Assembly: GCA_964639245.1 (NCBI GenBank)
Contig: CAZXCU010000002.1
Location: forward strand, 682,001-746,000
Source of the DNA: SB15 sp964639245
Lineage (GTDB): Bacteria; Chloroflexota; Anaerolineae; Aggregatilineales; J027
Direction: 5' to 3'
DNA length: 64,000 nucleotides
This document shows, piece after piece, positions 18,301-25,724 of this stretch (its first letter is position 1; every line of letters begins with the position of its first letter). The notes under the pieces are model-generated. The model was given only the letters and a program-made list of their open reading frames with translations. It did not search any database and was not told where the DNA came from. Position numbers and translations under genes: made by a program.

Positions 18301-20529
18301 GATCCCTTTTAAACGCCCGGCACGGTCAAATAGATACAAAAGCCCATCCCGACGGAACACCCGCCATTCCGCCCCCAGATCATCCGGTCGCGCCGCAATT
18401 TGCCAGCCGGGGAGCGTCGCCGAAGTCAAGGCATCGCCGATTCGTTCCGCCCTAAAAACATGCCGTGATCCACTCGGAGTCGTAAAAATAACTTGGCCTC
18501 GCGGCGCTTGGGTCAAATCCAGCATCAATTTATAGGGCGTGGTTTCTGTCAGAATCCGCGCCCGTGCATTTTCATCACGCGGTTCATTAAAATCCAGCAG
18601 AAAGTCGGTTGACCAGCCAAACCCGAAGGAACTATCCACATTCGCATTACGGCTATTATAGGTGCGGGTCAGGGTTAAATCTTGAGCATATCCCGGCAGC
18701 GCCAAATCCGTCACCGCATACACCAGATTCCCATTCGCCGGATTCGCCAACCCATTGTCCGCACAGTTAAATTCCAGCGCGGTGGTCACAGGGTAACATT
18801 CCAAGCCGGTATTATTCAATCCGGCGGGCAAAAATCCACGCTGACCCGGCAGCGCCGCCGGATCATAAATGGTTGGTTCGGCGGGTGTTTCAATCTGAAT
18901 AAAATCTTCTGATTCTGGCAGCAACAAACTTTCGCTGTTGTCTGTCCAGCGTATCCGAATCGCTTCTTGGGCGGTTTCCAGCGTGTTCACCTGCCGATCC
19001 AGCCGTTGAATCACCCCGCGTTCATCCGCCACTTCAAGACGAATCGTATTGTCCAGCACACTAATTCCCAGAATGTTTTCCCAATCCGTGCTGACAAACG
19101 GCGCGCCCCCGGACAAAATCGTTTGCACCTGTTCCTCATGACGGACGGTTAAACCGAGTCGGTCTGTTTCAAAACGGCGCTGGTCGTTAAAACGCATTTT
19201 GACCAGCGCGTCTTCAAACACCACTTCTTCCAACCCCACCCAATCCACGGTAACATCATAGGCAAGGTCACCCGACACAGCCTCTAAAACAAATTCCTGC
19301 TGCTGAGAAGGCCGCGCCGTAAGTTCGGTTGCTTCTGCAATCACCCGCCGTCCGTTGGTCAATTCCAACCCCAAGCAGGTCGGGAGAATCCACAGATTTT
19401 CGGTTTCATCCCAATTCACACGGACTGTTTCGCCCGACACCAGTTCAAATGTCTGGAAGTTGGTGCTGTCAACAAAATCGCCTTGCCACGCAAATTCCTC
19501 AACATAGATAAACCCGTTTTTATGAACAATACTTAAACTGCCATCCAGCAAACTAATTTCATCAGCAGAATTACGTCCAAACCGAAAGCTCGATTGTCGA
19601 TCTGCGAAAAACAATAGGGGAATCGGCGACACCGAACTAAAAGTATTCGGTGCCGTCCGCAGCCGCACCCCATCCAGCATCGCAAATTCCACGACTCCAG
19701 CCTGTATGCTCAGGGTGGGGGCGTTCGGATAATTGTCCCAGCGTGGCGTGACCAGTGTTTCAATTGTTGCAAGACGGGAGGTATTCAAATTAGGGGTTGT
19801 CAGCGTAAAACGGCTGCCCGTGCCGTTGGTCACTTCTAAAACATAGTAAGCCGATTCAGCAAGCGTGGTTTGTACGCCGCTTTCTACCGGAGTCAAAAAA
19901 AATTCGGTGGTGTCGGTGGTCAGCCGCAGTTGATTTTCCGCCAGCCCATCCAGACTGAGTTGAATATCGGCTTGGGTTTGGGCGGGCAGCAAACGGTTAT
20001 AAAAAATAAAACGGCTGTCTGCATTTTGCACAGTCACGGCCTGATTTTCTTCGATAACAGTAGCCGCACCTGCAACAGAAACGGTATATTGACCGAGGGT
20101 TGTAGTATCTAACAGATCGGGGCGGGAAATCGTCAGGCTGTACAGGGCATGGTTAGGCACTTCTAACGAAAGCGTCTGTTCGCCGCTTGCCAGTGTTTCA
20201 TCCGCCAGCATCACCATCTGTTGATACAACCGCACGCGCAACGGCAACTCGGTCACAAGGGTGAGGGTGACGATTGTTCCGCCTTGACCGCCAAACACCC
20301 AACGGTCTCCTGCATCATTGCTGGTAATCGTGGCTGCCACCCCAACCGAGGGTTCAAGCAGACCCCCGCCTTGAATCAAATCCGCAGGGCGAATATCCGC
20401 TTCCATATAGCCTTCAATTCGCACACAGTCCGAAGAAGTGAGGAACGTGTCTTCCTGTGCCACAGACGGCGAAAAAGCAACATGCAGCAGCAGAACTGTC
20501 GAGAAAATACCGAATATCACACAACGCAT
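12379..20529 (-). CDS. Giant secreted RHS/YD-repeat protein
   Basis: The 2716-residue product has a signal peptide (cleavage near SVAQE), about 500 residues of beta-rich N-terminal sequence, a DUF6531-like segment (NPANGNLVYAVTDLALPGY, about 600), and then more than 1500 residues of YD repeats of the type YDAxGRL or YDALGRL, typical of RHS shells. An RHS-core-like motif (RAYDPLTGRYLQRDLLG, about 2425-2445) is followed by about 270 residues I cannot assign. A hydrophobic hairpin interrupts the repeats at about 2210-2250. RHS proteins form cocoon-like shells that often carry a C-terminal toxin or adhesin; no known toxin motif or immunity gene is visible. The ATG at 20529 is preferred to an in-frame TTG at 20538 because of GTGAGG upstream. 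Confidence 0.93.
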   Translation of the reverse strand: MRCVIFGIFSTVLLLHVAFSPSVAQEDTFLTSSDCVRIEGYMEADIRPADLIQGGGLLEPSVGVAATITSNDAGDRWVFGGQGGTIVTLTLVTELPLRVRLYQQMVMLADETLASGEQTLSLEVPNHALYSLTISRPDLLDTTTLGQYTVSVAGAATVIEENQAVTVQNADSRFIFYNRLLPAQTQADIQLSLDGLAENQLRLTTDTTEFFLTPVESGVQTTLAESAYYVLEVTNGTGSRFTLTTPNLNTSRLATIETLVTPRWDNYPNAPTLSIQAGVVEFAMLDGVRLRTAPNTFSSVSPIPLLFFADRQSSFRFGRNSADEISLLDGSLSIVHKNGFIYVEEFAWQGDFVDSTNFQTFELVSGETVRVNWDETENLWILPTCLGLELTNGRRVIAEATELTARPSQQQEFVLEAVSGDLAYDVTVDWVGLEEVVFEDALVKMRFNDQRRFETDRLGLTVRHEEQVQTILSGGAPFVSTDWENILGISVLDNTIRLEVADERGVIQRLDRQVNTLETAQEAIRIRWTDNSESLLLPESEDFIQIETPAEPTIYDPAALPGQRGFLPAGLNNTGLECYPVTTALEFNCADNGLANPANGNLVYAVTDLALPGYAQDLTLTRTYNSRNANVDSSFGFGWSTDFLLDFNEPRDENARARILTETTPYKLMLDLTQAPRGQVIFTTPSGSRHVFRAERIGDALTSATLPGWQIAARPDDLGAEWRVFRRDGLLYLFDRAGRLKGIDYPQNGGLTITRLAPFPNAQYRLQDALLDQYLMLVFDDRQHIVSAALHDADDSVLDEVFYEYEDETGRLIRVVYSDGTPPTTYTYDDAGNLIAHDDTRAPITPIAEYSYEAPHRVRQISLPAYFEDGSAWVYRAYDYSAFEDVLTTRITDEWGGRESRQYQLSFAPETAYRLTGKTTSLETIGYEYERDGFLIAQAVFPLYVQGFDYLADGTLREIQNDGEVIGFRAEYETRVINGHPVSVLMSYTDNPVLGLPQAQYEYNSATGQLTQYTDTNGLITTITARDEIFGLPAVLELNDGNTIRQITLTYDSHGRVIERSEGNIRTQFGWDAYGRLITYTDTAQRVYTIRYEADCRIVVDPLSVETRSCYDARQRLRSVEMVEADGTTLQATTYAYDGLDRLIEVTQSVDDATSQVTQYFYEMVDGQQGDWRLRTIDPYGRTQVVVYDEFDRVVRVGDFLSRESRYEYTSDRTSEKVTRTDATGLQTQLTYSIANQLCSAQVGDITYDFAYTENCTTPQRYPTRVAIGSLLLVNFEDYDAAGRAGRLTFSVNRPLDNEPGTLPPPSIDERLILEYAYDAYGQPSLTGIVPGTATEANLRQAENTEVTTVTDENGLRRVRVHQTSNGNTSTVTSTYDALGRLIQVESSEHGVSYRYEDLPAENRLQVTMNFSTGEQWRLRYDGAGNLTEWIDHNGKITTYVYDRLSRLLEVRANGLLVASYQYNELNQVLLIRNQYGQETRYVYNALGLLTTERDFNDVVTVYTYDPFGNISSVTDALGYRISYQYDNQNRLVNIIDASGREVSFDWSNAEIGEIRYVSDDHFINYYFDLAGRLWTIHEGQIEDDGRDEVLNQHYFRYDAAGHLVGFMPYAGADTVYDELAATLFAYGVQQQVVAIDGAENITRANDTLAQWDWQFVYDAEGRLIQRRHLDNTHEAYPPINFGYDALGRLITLNMPEVYNRNYQYAPASVTYENGATTTTLTYDEFFRRTSEIQVGAATPTPFKTTYFYENGTQNFSTQDPFGVQTVYIYPQATDVDQPYYLIVREMGLTTATPEFSASAEQTGGREYRYVLNARGELVEIQRDELFDDNGEVTRYRLEEQVNYDPSRRPIRYVDAQNNAYTFAYDTQGNLITFQTPDGASTFYGYDIENRLVEIQNPGNQIIRLGYDLRGNVQQVLLNNTRVEAYEYDANGKLTERQFNDQTITYQYDTTGALIGWGTEENPQVTIVRDAFGRTNRINSSVFTYDANGQVSSATNNTVSYAYTVDAAGRLMHLTEDDNRDWDFQYQEDGRSFTLVIGDDAAHQLNVTLDAKQRLQSVATSEYDIVVDYAVRQAENFIQVELIWGDGYETQVRFNRLGQIIRVVHNRNVIDFNTLIFNYDLNYLGLPQAIDEPEYDIFVGYDAAYRPATTRWLYTGLDPERTPDSIEYAFTLTYDRAGNRATELILRPNGAQSFYLYSEADGILRRSETQRAAEGWLLLLGISGWMVLKLRRPRLLLLALVPLVMLSGAPVQQDSPALEYIQNENGNVVRIQDDRSIADTRNFDYDAFGRLIRITNTSDTNKNSDFRYDAFGRLVAWQTPTQLLEFRYDGNTLVEIKRDGQVQMVAAFPGAPLMLVDNGTARWALYDGIEDLRLTFTGDYENVTTLQQDIFGRHLTDDSSSTETPASFQLPLALGIPIFRGMFYDEGNQIYIRLDGRAYDPLTGRYLQRDLLGLDGNGDLYTYKPERFDLPVLRRAPYPFFEGLETLIQATQRAGVLDAEMILNQYIPGDAMVWQDSGLAALQVFNQTTFQQLYDYVEIPQWVAHIYNPQGVQVDAQGNFALSTTAAQMIHPMEKGWSPVALDALVSAEIAAPTWYAPEAWRPALALENSLPQPMMGQRDPVLVTGAIGYPFADLNFYENLVTGLENLPVENAETWLGEIDAATLPQAPTQLPRTMEGWLAQWFTQDTIGVWEELRDIYSLPVPPSTDLPALNLID

Positions 20530-20610
20530 ACAAGCCAATGCCTCACCCAGAAACCAAGTTGATATTAGCTTACCTTGCCGATAAAGAAAACTGTTATGGA
20601 TAGAAAAATC

Positions 20611-22824
20611 TTACGAAAAAGGCGAGACTTGCAGGGAACTCGCGTTCAGGTTGGCTTCAACCGTTTTTAAACCCACCTCATCCTGAATCATCTTGAACAA
20701 ATCATATGCTTGTCGCCAATTGGACTTCGCGGAGATGGGATTCTGACTTTCATAGTACAACACCCCCAGATTATTACGGGCGCGGGCCAACCCCACCAGA
20801 TCCACGGTCATCCCCAGCATATTCACCGCCTGCTGCTGGTAATCAATTGCCTTCGGCAGTTCCCGATGAGCGCGTAATGCCATTGCCAGTGTGGACAATG
20901 CCCGTCCATGATGCGGCGAATCGCGTTCGACTCTTTCGAGCGCATGATGAGCATACTTTACTGCATTTTCGGTATCGCCCAGCAGCAGCAGCGTTTCACA
21001 GGCGGTGGTGAACGCGGCGGCATCTTGTTCCGCCAGGTGTTCCAGAATTTTGAGCGTTTTTTCTGGCTCGGAACGCATCAACACCCGTGCTTGAAGTTTC
21101 TGGCTTGCCATGATGCCCGCCACATTGTTTAAACGGCGAAAAATTTTTTCCGCATCTTGCAGCGCCACCAGCGCCGCCGTTAATTCGTACCGATACAACT
21201 GCACAATGCCAGTTTCCAGCAACGCCCTCCCATATCCCGCAAAATCGCCCTGCTGACTCATCTCCTGAGCAACACTCAAGAGAGAAACGAGACTTTCCTC
21301 AAATTGTCCCCGCCAGCGCAAATACCGTGCCTCTTCAAACACAACCCATGTCGGATGGTAAATCGACTTGAGATAGGTCATCACAGTTTTCCACGATTCC
21401 CACAGCCCTGCCTGCGGAATCACCCATGAGAGATTTTGCATCAATTGGGTTAAAGTTTCAGGTGCAACATAAAGATGAAGTCCATTGAGCAGCAGCCGTA
21501 GCCATCCCCGCGTATTCTGTCGCACATCAGCCGCCACCACCAGCGCATCCAATGCCAAACGGGGTGCTTGGGTCTGCACAAATTGTTTGGCGCTTGGCGA
21601 AATCCGATACCCCGCTTCGACCAACAGAACATGCTGCTGTACCAGTTCAAAAAGTTCGCCCTCTGCCACATGAAACAGCGACTCAATCTCAACAGGCTCA
21701 AATTCCAGCAGCGATGCTCCCAACCATACCTGCTTCAAGGTCATCGAAAGACCGTCCCACACACGGTAAAAATATGCTTGAATCGAAAGTTTATCGACCA
21801 CTTTCTCGGCGGGAACAAGCTGCATCCAGCGAGCATATTCCTGCATCACACCCGGCACCCCCGCCGCACTGGTGTAAATTTCCCCGAACGCCTCATCTGA
21901 CACCGCCCCTTGCACCACGCGGAAAAATGCCCGCCCGTGCTGTCTATCCAAGGGGGGTATCTCAATCACCACACCATCCCAATCGGCAAGGGCGGTCTCG
22001 CTGGTGCATAACAACCGCGCATGGTTAAAAAGCGCGGAAGGCATCTGACGAACATTTTCCAGCACCATCAAAACCGTGTGGTTGGCGAGGTAAGCTGCCA
22101 ACATCGTTTCATCCGTTTGCAGCACTTCCAGAATCTGCGAAGCAACCTCAAATTCAGCCGAAAGGTGCATCCAGTAAAAATCATCGACTTGGGGCAAAAT
22201 CGCGTGAGCCACTGCCGATGCGAGACTCGTTTTGCCAATACCAGGAATCCCGGTCAACAACACCGCCCCGTTAGAAAGCCCATCCAGAATCCGTTCGACC
22301 AGCCATTCCCGCCCGAACAAAGCCCGTCCATCAGGAAAAGGAATCCTTGCCCGCCACACTTCCACCCGATGGAGTTGTCGGGCCTCCACTTCACGGTTAA
22401 TCAAAGCCTGTGTTAAATGACCGATTCCAAGCTGCCGTCGGCGGCGCAGCGAACGATCCACCAGATTGACCGTCTGAGCGATTTCCTGCATATCGATGCC
22501 CAGTTCAGGGCGCAGATACGTATAATAAAGAAAGGCGTAGGCTTGCACCCGCGCATGGGACAGCCGAAAAACGTCATAAATAAACTTCGTGTGGTCATCT
22601 TTGGTTAGGCGGTCTTCGCCCAACAACTTCAGGAGAATTTCTTCTACTACATCCCGCCACACCTTTAACTCGGCGTGTTTGCCAGTAAGTTGGGCTGGTT
22701 GCATCAAACGCTGGCGCAGCAGGAAAAATTGACTCAAGGGATTTGAGTCGGGCAGAGGCGTACTGCTTTCAATACATGTTAAACCCTCCTGTACCGCCTC
22801 CGCACTCAGGACGGGCTTGTACAT
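20611..22824 (-). CDS. STAND (NB-ARC-like) ATPase with HTH-like N-terminus and TPR C-terminus
   Basis: The protein has 737 residues. The N-terminal region includes a sigma-4-like helical segment (DMQEIAQTVNLVDRSLRRR, about 115), common at the head of Chloroflexota NB-ARC proteins. The NB-ARC core follows: P-loop LLTGIPGIGKTSLA (about 190), Walker B-like HTVLMVLENV, and the sensor segment LLCTSETAL. The C-terminal half is helical repeats of the TPR type (KAIDYQQQAVNMLG). Such proteins sense a ligand through the repeats and oligomerise on ATP binding; roles include regulation and, in some families, phage defence. The ATG overlaps the upstream stop as TGATG, so translation is coupled to the 267-residue protein. 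Confidence 0.85.
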   Translation of the reverse strand: MYKPVLSAEAVQEGLTCIESSTPLPDSNPLSQFFLLRQRLMQPAQLTGKHAELKVWRDVVEEILLKLLGEDRLTKDDHTKFIYDVFRLSHARVQAYAFLYYTYLRPELGIDMQEIAQTVNLVDRSLRRRRQLGIGHLTQALINREVEARQLHRVEVWRARIPFPDGRALFGREWLVERILDGLSNGAVLLTGIPGIGKTSLASAVAHAILPQVDDFYWMHLSAEFEVASQILEVLQTDETMLAAYLANHTVLMVLENVRQMPSALFNHARLLCTSETALADWDGVVIEIPPLDRQHGRAFFRVVQGAVSDEAFGEIYTSAAGVPGVMQEYARWMQLVPAEKVVDKLSIQAYFYRVWDGLSMTLKQVWLGASLLEFEPVEIESLFHVAEGELFELVQQHVLLVEAGYRISPSAKQFVQTQAPRLALDALVVAADVRQNTRGWLRLLLNGLHLYVAPETLTQLMQNLSWVIPQAGLWESWKTVMTYLKSIYHPTWVVFEEARYLRWRGQFEESLVSLLSVAQEMSQQGDFAGYGRALLETGIVQLYRYELTAALVALQDAEKIFRRLNNVAGIMASQKLQARVLMRSEPEKTLKILEHLAEQDAAAFTTACETLLLLGDTENAVKYAHHALERVERDSPHHGRALSTLAMALRAHRELPKAIDYQQQAVNMLGMTVDLVGLARARNNLGVLYYESQNPISAKSNWRQAYDLFKMIQDEVGLKTVEANLNASSLQVSPFS

Positions 22825-23627
22825 CACCACACCCGATTCGGAAACGTATCCACACCGGCATGTTCACCCACCCGTTTGTACATCTGGAATCCTGTAAAAG
22901 GATGGCCTAAAATCCCGTCGTGAATCGCCCATGCCCGCCCGCGCACACTGTTCCATGCAGCCGTTGGACGGAACGGAATCGTGTTATCCAGTTTGGCGTA
23001 TAATTCTCCGCCCGGTTGGAACGCTTGATGAATCCTTTCCATTTCGCGTCGCCCTACCAGATAGTGGAATCCGTAGCGCTCAAACACAATCGCATTGTGA
23101 TACGCCAACGGTTCAATAAAAAACATCGTATGTCCCATATCTGCTACAAACTGTTCAAAAATTGGCACATTTTCCTTAAACACCCGCAACCCCGCCCGAA
23201 TCTGCCCCGGCGCGAGTCCGGCCTGCATCGCCTTTATTTCTTCGGGAATATTCCGCCCTTGCGTGCCGTAATGAGTCGGATGGCCTTCGCTGTCCACATC
23301 AATATAAAAACGCGGCGAGTCCGGGTCATTAATCACTACTAGCAAAACCATCAATTGATTATTATTGGTGTCCACCATATTCAAATACAGCGTCGGGTCT
23401 ATCGTGTGCAACGGCGCGGGTGGTTGATGATAGACCGCCAGCTCCATCGCTCGGCTGCCCGCCGGACACCGCATTTTGACCACTTCCTGTCCATGTTGCA
23501 GCAGCGTTTCCGCGTCAATCGAAAACCGTCCATACACCCACTCCGGGATTAAACGCTGATATATCCGCCGCTTTTCAGACACAGGCAACGCATTCATTGC
23601 CAGAATAGACGATGGAAGAATGCTCAT
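22824..23627 (-). CDS. Unrecognised protein translationally coupled to the STAND ATPase
   Basis: I do not recognise this 267-residue soluble protein. It has no signal peptide or membrane segment. It is rich in aromatic residues, with blocks such as PEWVYGRFSID, a five-stranded-looking middle (NQLMVLLVVINDPDSPRFYIDVD) and a segment MFFIEPLAYHNAIVFERYGFHYLVG that recalls the C-terminal strand of GNAT acetyltransferases, though no acetyl-CoA loop is evident. Its TGA stop shares a base with the ATG of the STAND gene, so the two products are probably made in fixed ratio and may work together. No clear ribosome site precedes the ATG at 23627. Confidence 0.75.
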   Translation of the reverse strand: MSILPSSILAMNALPVSEKRRIYQRLIPEWVYGRFSIDAETLLQHGQEVVKMRCPAGSRAMELAVYHQPPAPLHTIDPTLYLNMVDTNNNQLMVLLVVINDPDSPRFYIDVDSEGHPTHYGTQGRNIPEEIKAMQAGLAPGQIRAGLRVFKENVPIFEQFVADMGHTMFFIEPLAYHNAIVFERYGFHYLVGRREMERIHQAFQPGGELYAKLDNTIPFRPTAAWNSVRGRAWAIHDGILGHPFTGFQMYKRVGEHAGVDTFPNRVW

Positions 23628-23680
23628 AGTTCTATTACACCTATTCTATAGTCATTTACCGTAGAATGAAAGGGGATTTT

Positions 23681-23713
23681 TAAAAACCCTTCTCTATTTT
23701 TACCAGAGAAGGG
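23681..23713 (-). terminator. Terminator-like hairpin in the smpB downstream region
   Basis: A perfect 9-bp stem (CCCTTCTCT at 23687-23695, AGAGAAGGG at 23705-23713, 9-base loop) is followed on the minus strand by TTTTT. It lies 54 bases before the 267-residue gene, so it ends read-through from smpB or acts as a leader attenuator. The surrounding 386-base gap (23628-24013) also holds a small hairpin GGGTAC/GTACCC at 23783-23800 and no gene I can support. Confidence 0.6.
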
Positions 23714-23853
23714 CTTGAGATGGAAAATATGTAAGCACCCACATCAAACCGGGGATAACCGATTCCTACAAATTCATAAGACGGGTACAAAAAAGTACCC
23801 TTCGGTTAGATTTTAGAATTTGGCGGATAGTTCACCTGAAAAATTATAGGGTA

Positions 23854-23887
23854 GGGGCGGGACTCGCAGAGATCCCGTCCTTGTTTT
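23854..23887 (+). repeat. Intergenic GC hairpin related to the dispersed family
   Basis: GGGGCGGGA pairs with TCCCGTCCT (two G-T pairs) around a 10-base loop and is followed by TTGTTTTT. Stem sequence resembles the elements at 9619 and 38323, but the loop differs. Confidence 0.5.
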
Positions 23888-23955
23888 TACAAATATTTTC
23901 CGAAGGTTACTTTAACTCACCTTACGTACAATAGAGTTTTGGGGACATTTTTTGA

Positions 23956-24012
23956 CCCCACCCTGTTTTCGGCTTCCCTCCCCAAAACATTGGGGAGGGA
24001 TTGAGGGTGGGG
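23956..24012 (-). terminator. Nested GC-rich inverted repeat after smpB
   Basis: An outer 9-bp pair (CCCCACCCT at 23956-23964, AGGGTGGGG at 24004-24012) encloses an inner 8-bp pair (CCCTCCCC at 23976-23983, GGGGAGGG at 23992-23999). It begins 2 bases after the smpB stop. On the minus strand the outer arm is followed by a T/A-rich stretch. Such G-rich intergenic palindromes are often multicopy repeats; only one copy is in this window. Confidence 0.6.
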
Positions 24013-24013
24013 T

Positions 24014-24472
24014 TTAATATTCCTTCATCGCCCGTTCCATCCGCCGTTTGTCGTCCTTTTGACGCAACGACTCACGTTTGTCATACTGCTTTTTACCGCG
24101 TGCCACACCGAGTTCAACCTTAGCGCGGCCGTCCTTTAAATAGACCTGCAACGGTACAATCGTAAACCCTTTTTCCTGCACACGACGGTACAGTTGGGCG
24201 ATTTCTTTTTTGTGCAGCAGCAGTTTACGCGGGCGCATCGGGTCATGTCCCCAGATCCCTGCTTCTTCATATTGCGCGATGTGGACATTGCGTAGCCACA
24301 TTTCCCGATTTTCGTACTGAACAAATCCATCGCCGATGGTAATTTTACCCGCACGGATCGATTTAATTTCCGAACCCATCAACACAAGTCCGGCTTCCAC
24401 TTTGTCTAAAATTTCGTAGTCATGGTACGCCTTGCGATTGCGTGCGATGACACGGTTATTCTTGTCCGTCAT
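24014..24472 (-). CDS. smpB: SsrA-binding protein SmpB
   Basis: The 152-residue sequence matches SmpB across its length: NRKAYHDYEILDKVEAG, the GSEIKSIRAGKITIGDGF core, WLRNVHIAQYEEAG, and the basic C-terminal tail GVARGKKQYDKRESLRQKDDK that inserts in the ribosome. SmpB escorts tmRNA to stalled ribosomes in trans-translation. Its start lies 17 bases inside the end of the upstream S41 protease gene, so the two are expressed together. A tmRNA gene is often near smpB, but I could not find one in the 386 bases downstream. Confidence 0.97.
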   Translation of the reverse strand: MTDKNNRVIARNRKAYHDYEILDKVEAGLVLMGSEIKSIRAGKITIGDGFVQYENREMWLRNVHIAQYEEAGIWGHDPMRPRKLLLHKKEIAQLYRRVQEKGFTIVPLQVYLKDGRAKVELGVARGKKQYDKRESLRQKDDKRRMERAMKEY

Positions 24473-25718
24473 TTTCTGTCTGTTCTTCTGGTAGGTCTAA
24501 CGTAATCTCGTATTCTTCGACGAGAAAATCAATCGCAGCTTGCAAAATCATATCATTGCCTTCTGCGTCAAACATCGCGTCCACAAGCAAATCAGGCACT
24601 AATCCGACTTCATGAATGGCTGACCCATCCGGTGTATACCATGCGGCAGAAGTTACCCGCAGTTGTGAACCATCGGTCAAATTATAAACCAACTGTACCA
24701 CACCTTTGCCGAAAGTCTGCTGACCAATCAACACAGCACGGTCACGGTCTTGGAATGCCCCTGCCACCACTTCCGAAGCGCTCGCCGTGCCGCTATCCAC
24801 CAGCACCACGAGGGGAATTTCTTCCGCCATTTGCCCGTCGGTGGATTCAAAGGTTTTGTCTCCTCCTGTGCCTTTTTGCGTCAGCACGATTCCTTCATCC
24901 AGAAACAAATCCGCCACGCTCACCGCTTGGTCAAGCAGCCCGCCGCCGTTCCCCCGCAAATCCAGCACAATCGCCTCAACCTCTTCATCCAGCATCGCCT
25001 GAAGATTGTCTTCCAATTGCGACGTTGCCACCGCGTTAAAACTGGTCAGTTGGATGTAACCAATCCCGCCGATATTTTCTGATTGTACCGTCGGCATTTC
25101 GATAATCGCCCGCCGTACCTTGACTTCAAAGGTTTCATCTGTCGAAGGGCGGTACATTTTCAAATTGACTTCCGTCCCGACTTCGCCGCGCACCATTTCC
25201 GCCAAACGGTCTGTTCCGACCAACCCCACCGGCTGACCATCCACTTCCCTGAAAATATCGCCTTCTTGCAAACCCGCTCCTTCGGCTGGATTGCCCGGAA
25301 TCACATGGTCAATCATTACTTCGCCCACGTCTGTCAGCGCGATTTGTACACCAATCCCGCCAAAATGCCCGTCAATTTGTTGGCGGTTGACTTCGGCAAG
25401 TTCCGGCGCGGCAAACGAGGTAAATGGATCATTCAATGCGGCAACCAATCCGCGAATTGCCCCATACTTACGCTCATCTTCGCTGGGAACTTCCCCGTAA
25501 AAATCACGTTCGATAATATCCCACGCCTGCCAGAAGGTGGCAAGGTCATCCGAATTCGCCGGGCTGGTACGCCGTTCATACAAAATTCCCAGCAAAAACG
25601 CTGTCACCGCAATGAGCATGACCACCGCACCCAGCACAATCACCTGAAATGCGCTCAAAGCGTTGGCTTCGGACGCCGGGGCTTCTGTCCCAAACGAAAA
25701 ATCATACTTGGTATCCAT
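24456..25718 (-). CDS. S41-family C-terminal processing protease (CtpA-like)
   Basis: The 420-residue protease has one N-terminal transmembrane segment (about residues 23-45), an S41 helical N-domain, a PDZ domain (about 105-185; GGIGVQIALTDVGEVMIDHVIPGNPAEGAGLQ region) and the catalytic core with LDLRGNGGGLL, the nucleophile in DSGTASASE and the general-base Lys in TFGKGVVQ. These enzymes cut extracytoplasmic proteins at C-terminal tails in a Ser-Lys mechanism. AAGGAT lies about 10 bases before the ATG. The gene starts 6 bases after the previous S41 gene and its end overlaps smpB, giving an S41-S41-smpB operon. Confidence 0.94.
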   Translation of the reverse strand: MDTKYDFSFGTEAPASEANALSAFQVIVLGAVVMLIAVTAFLLGILYERRTSPANSDDLATFWQAWDIIERDFYGEVPSEDERKYGAIRGLVAALNDPFTSFAAPELAEVNRQQIDGHFGGIGVQIALTDVGEVMIDHVIPGNPAEGAGLQEGDIFREVDGQPVGLVGTDRLAEMVRGEVGTEVNLKMYRPSTDETFEVKVRRAIIEMPTVQSENIGGIGYIQLTSFNAVATSQLEDNLQAMLDEEVEAIVLDLRGNGGGLLDQAVSVADLFLDEGIVLTQKGTGGDKTFESTDGQMAEEIPLVVLVDSGTASASEVVAGAFQDRDRAVLIGQQTFGKGVVQLVYNLTDGSQLRVTSAAWYTPDGSAIHEVGLVPDLLVDAMFDAEGNDMILQAAIDFLVEEYEITLDLPEEQTENDGQE

Positions 25719-25724
25719 CGCCTT

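Noticed and set aside
23628..24013. tmRNA (ssrA) next to smpB
   Set aside because: No tRNA-like acceptor pair, T loop or proteolysis-tag frame could be found on either strand; the gap is explained by hairpins.
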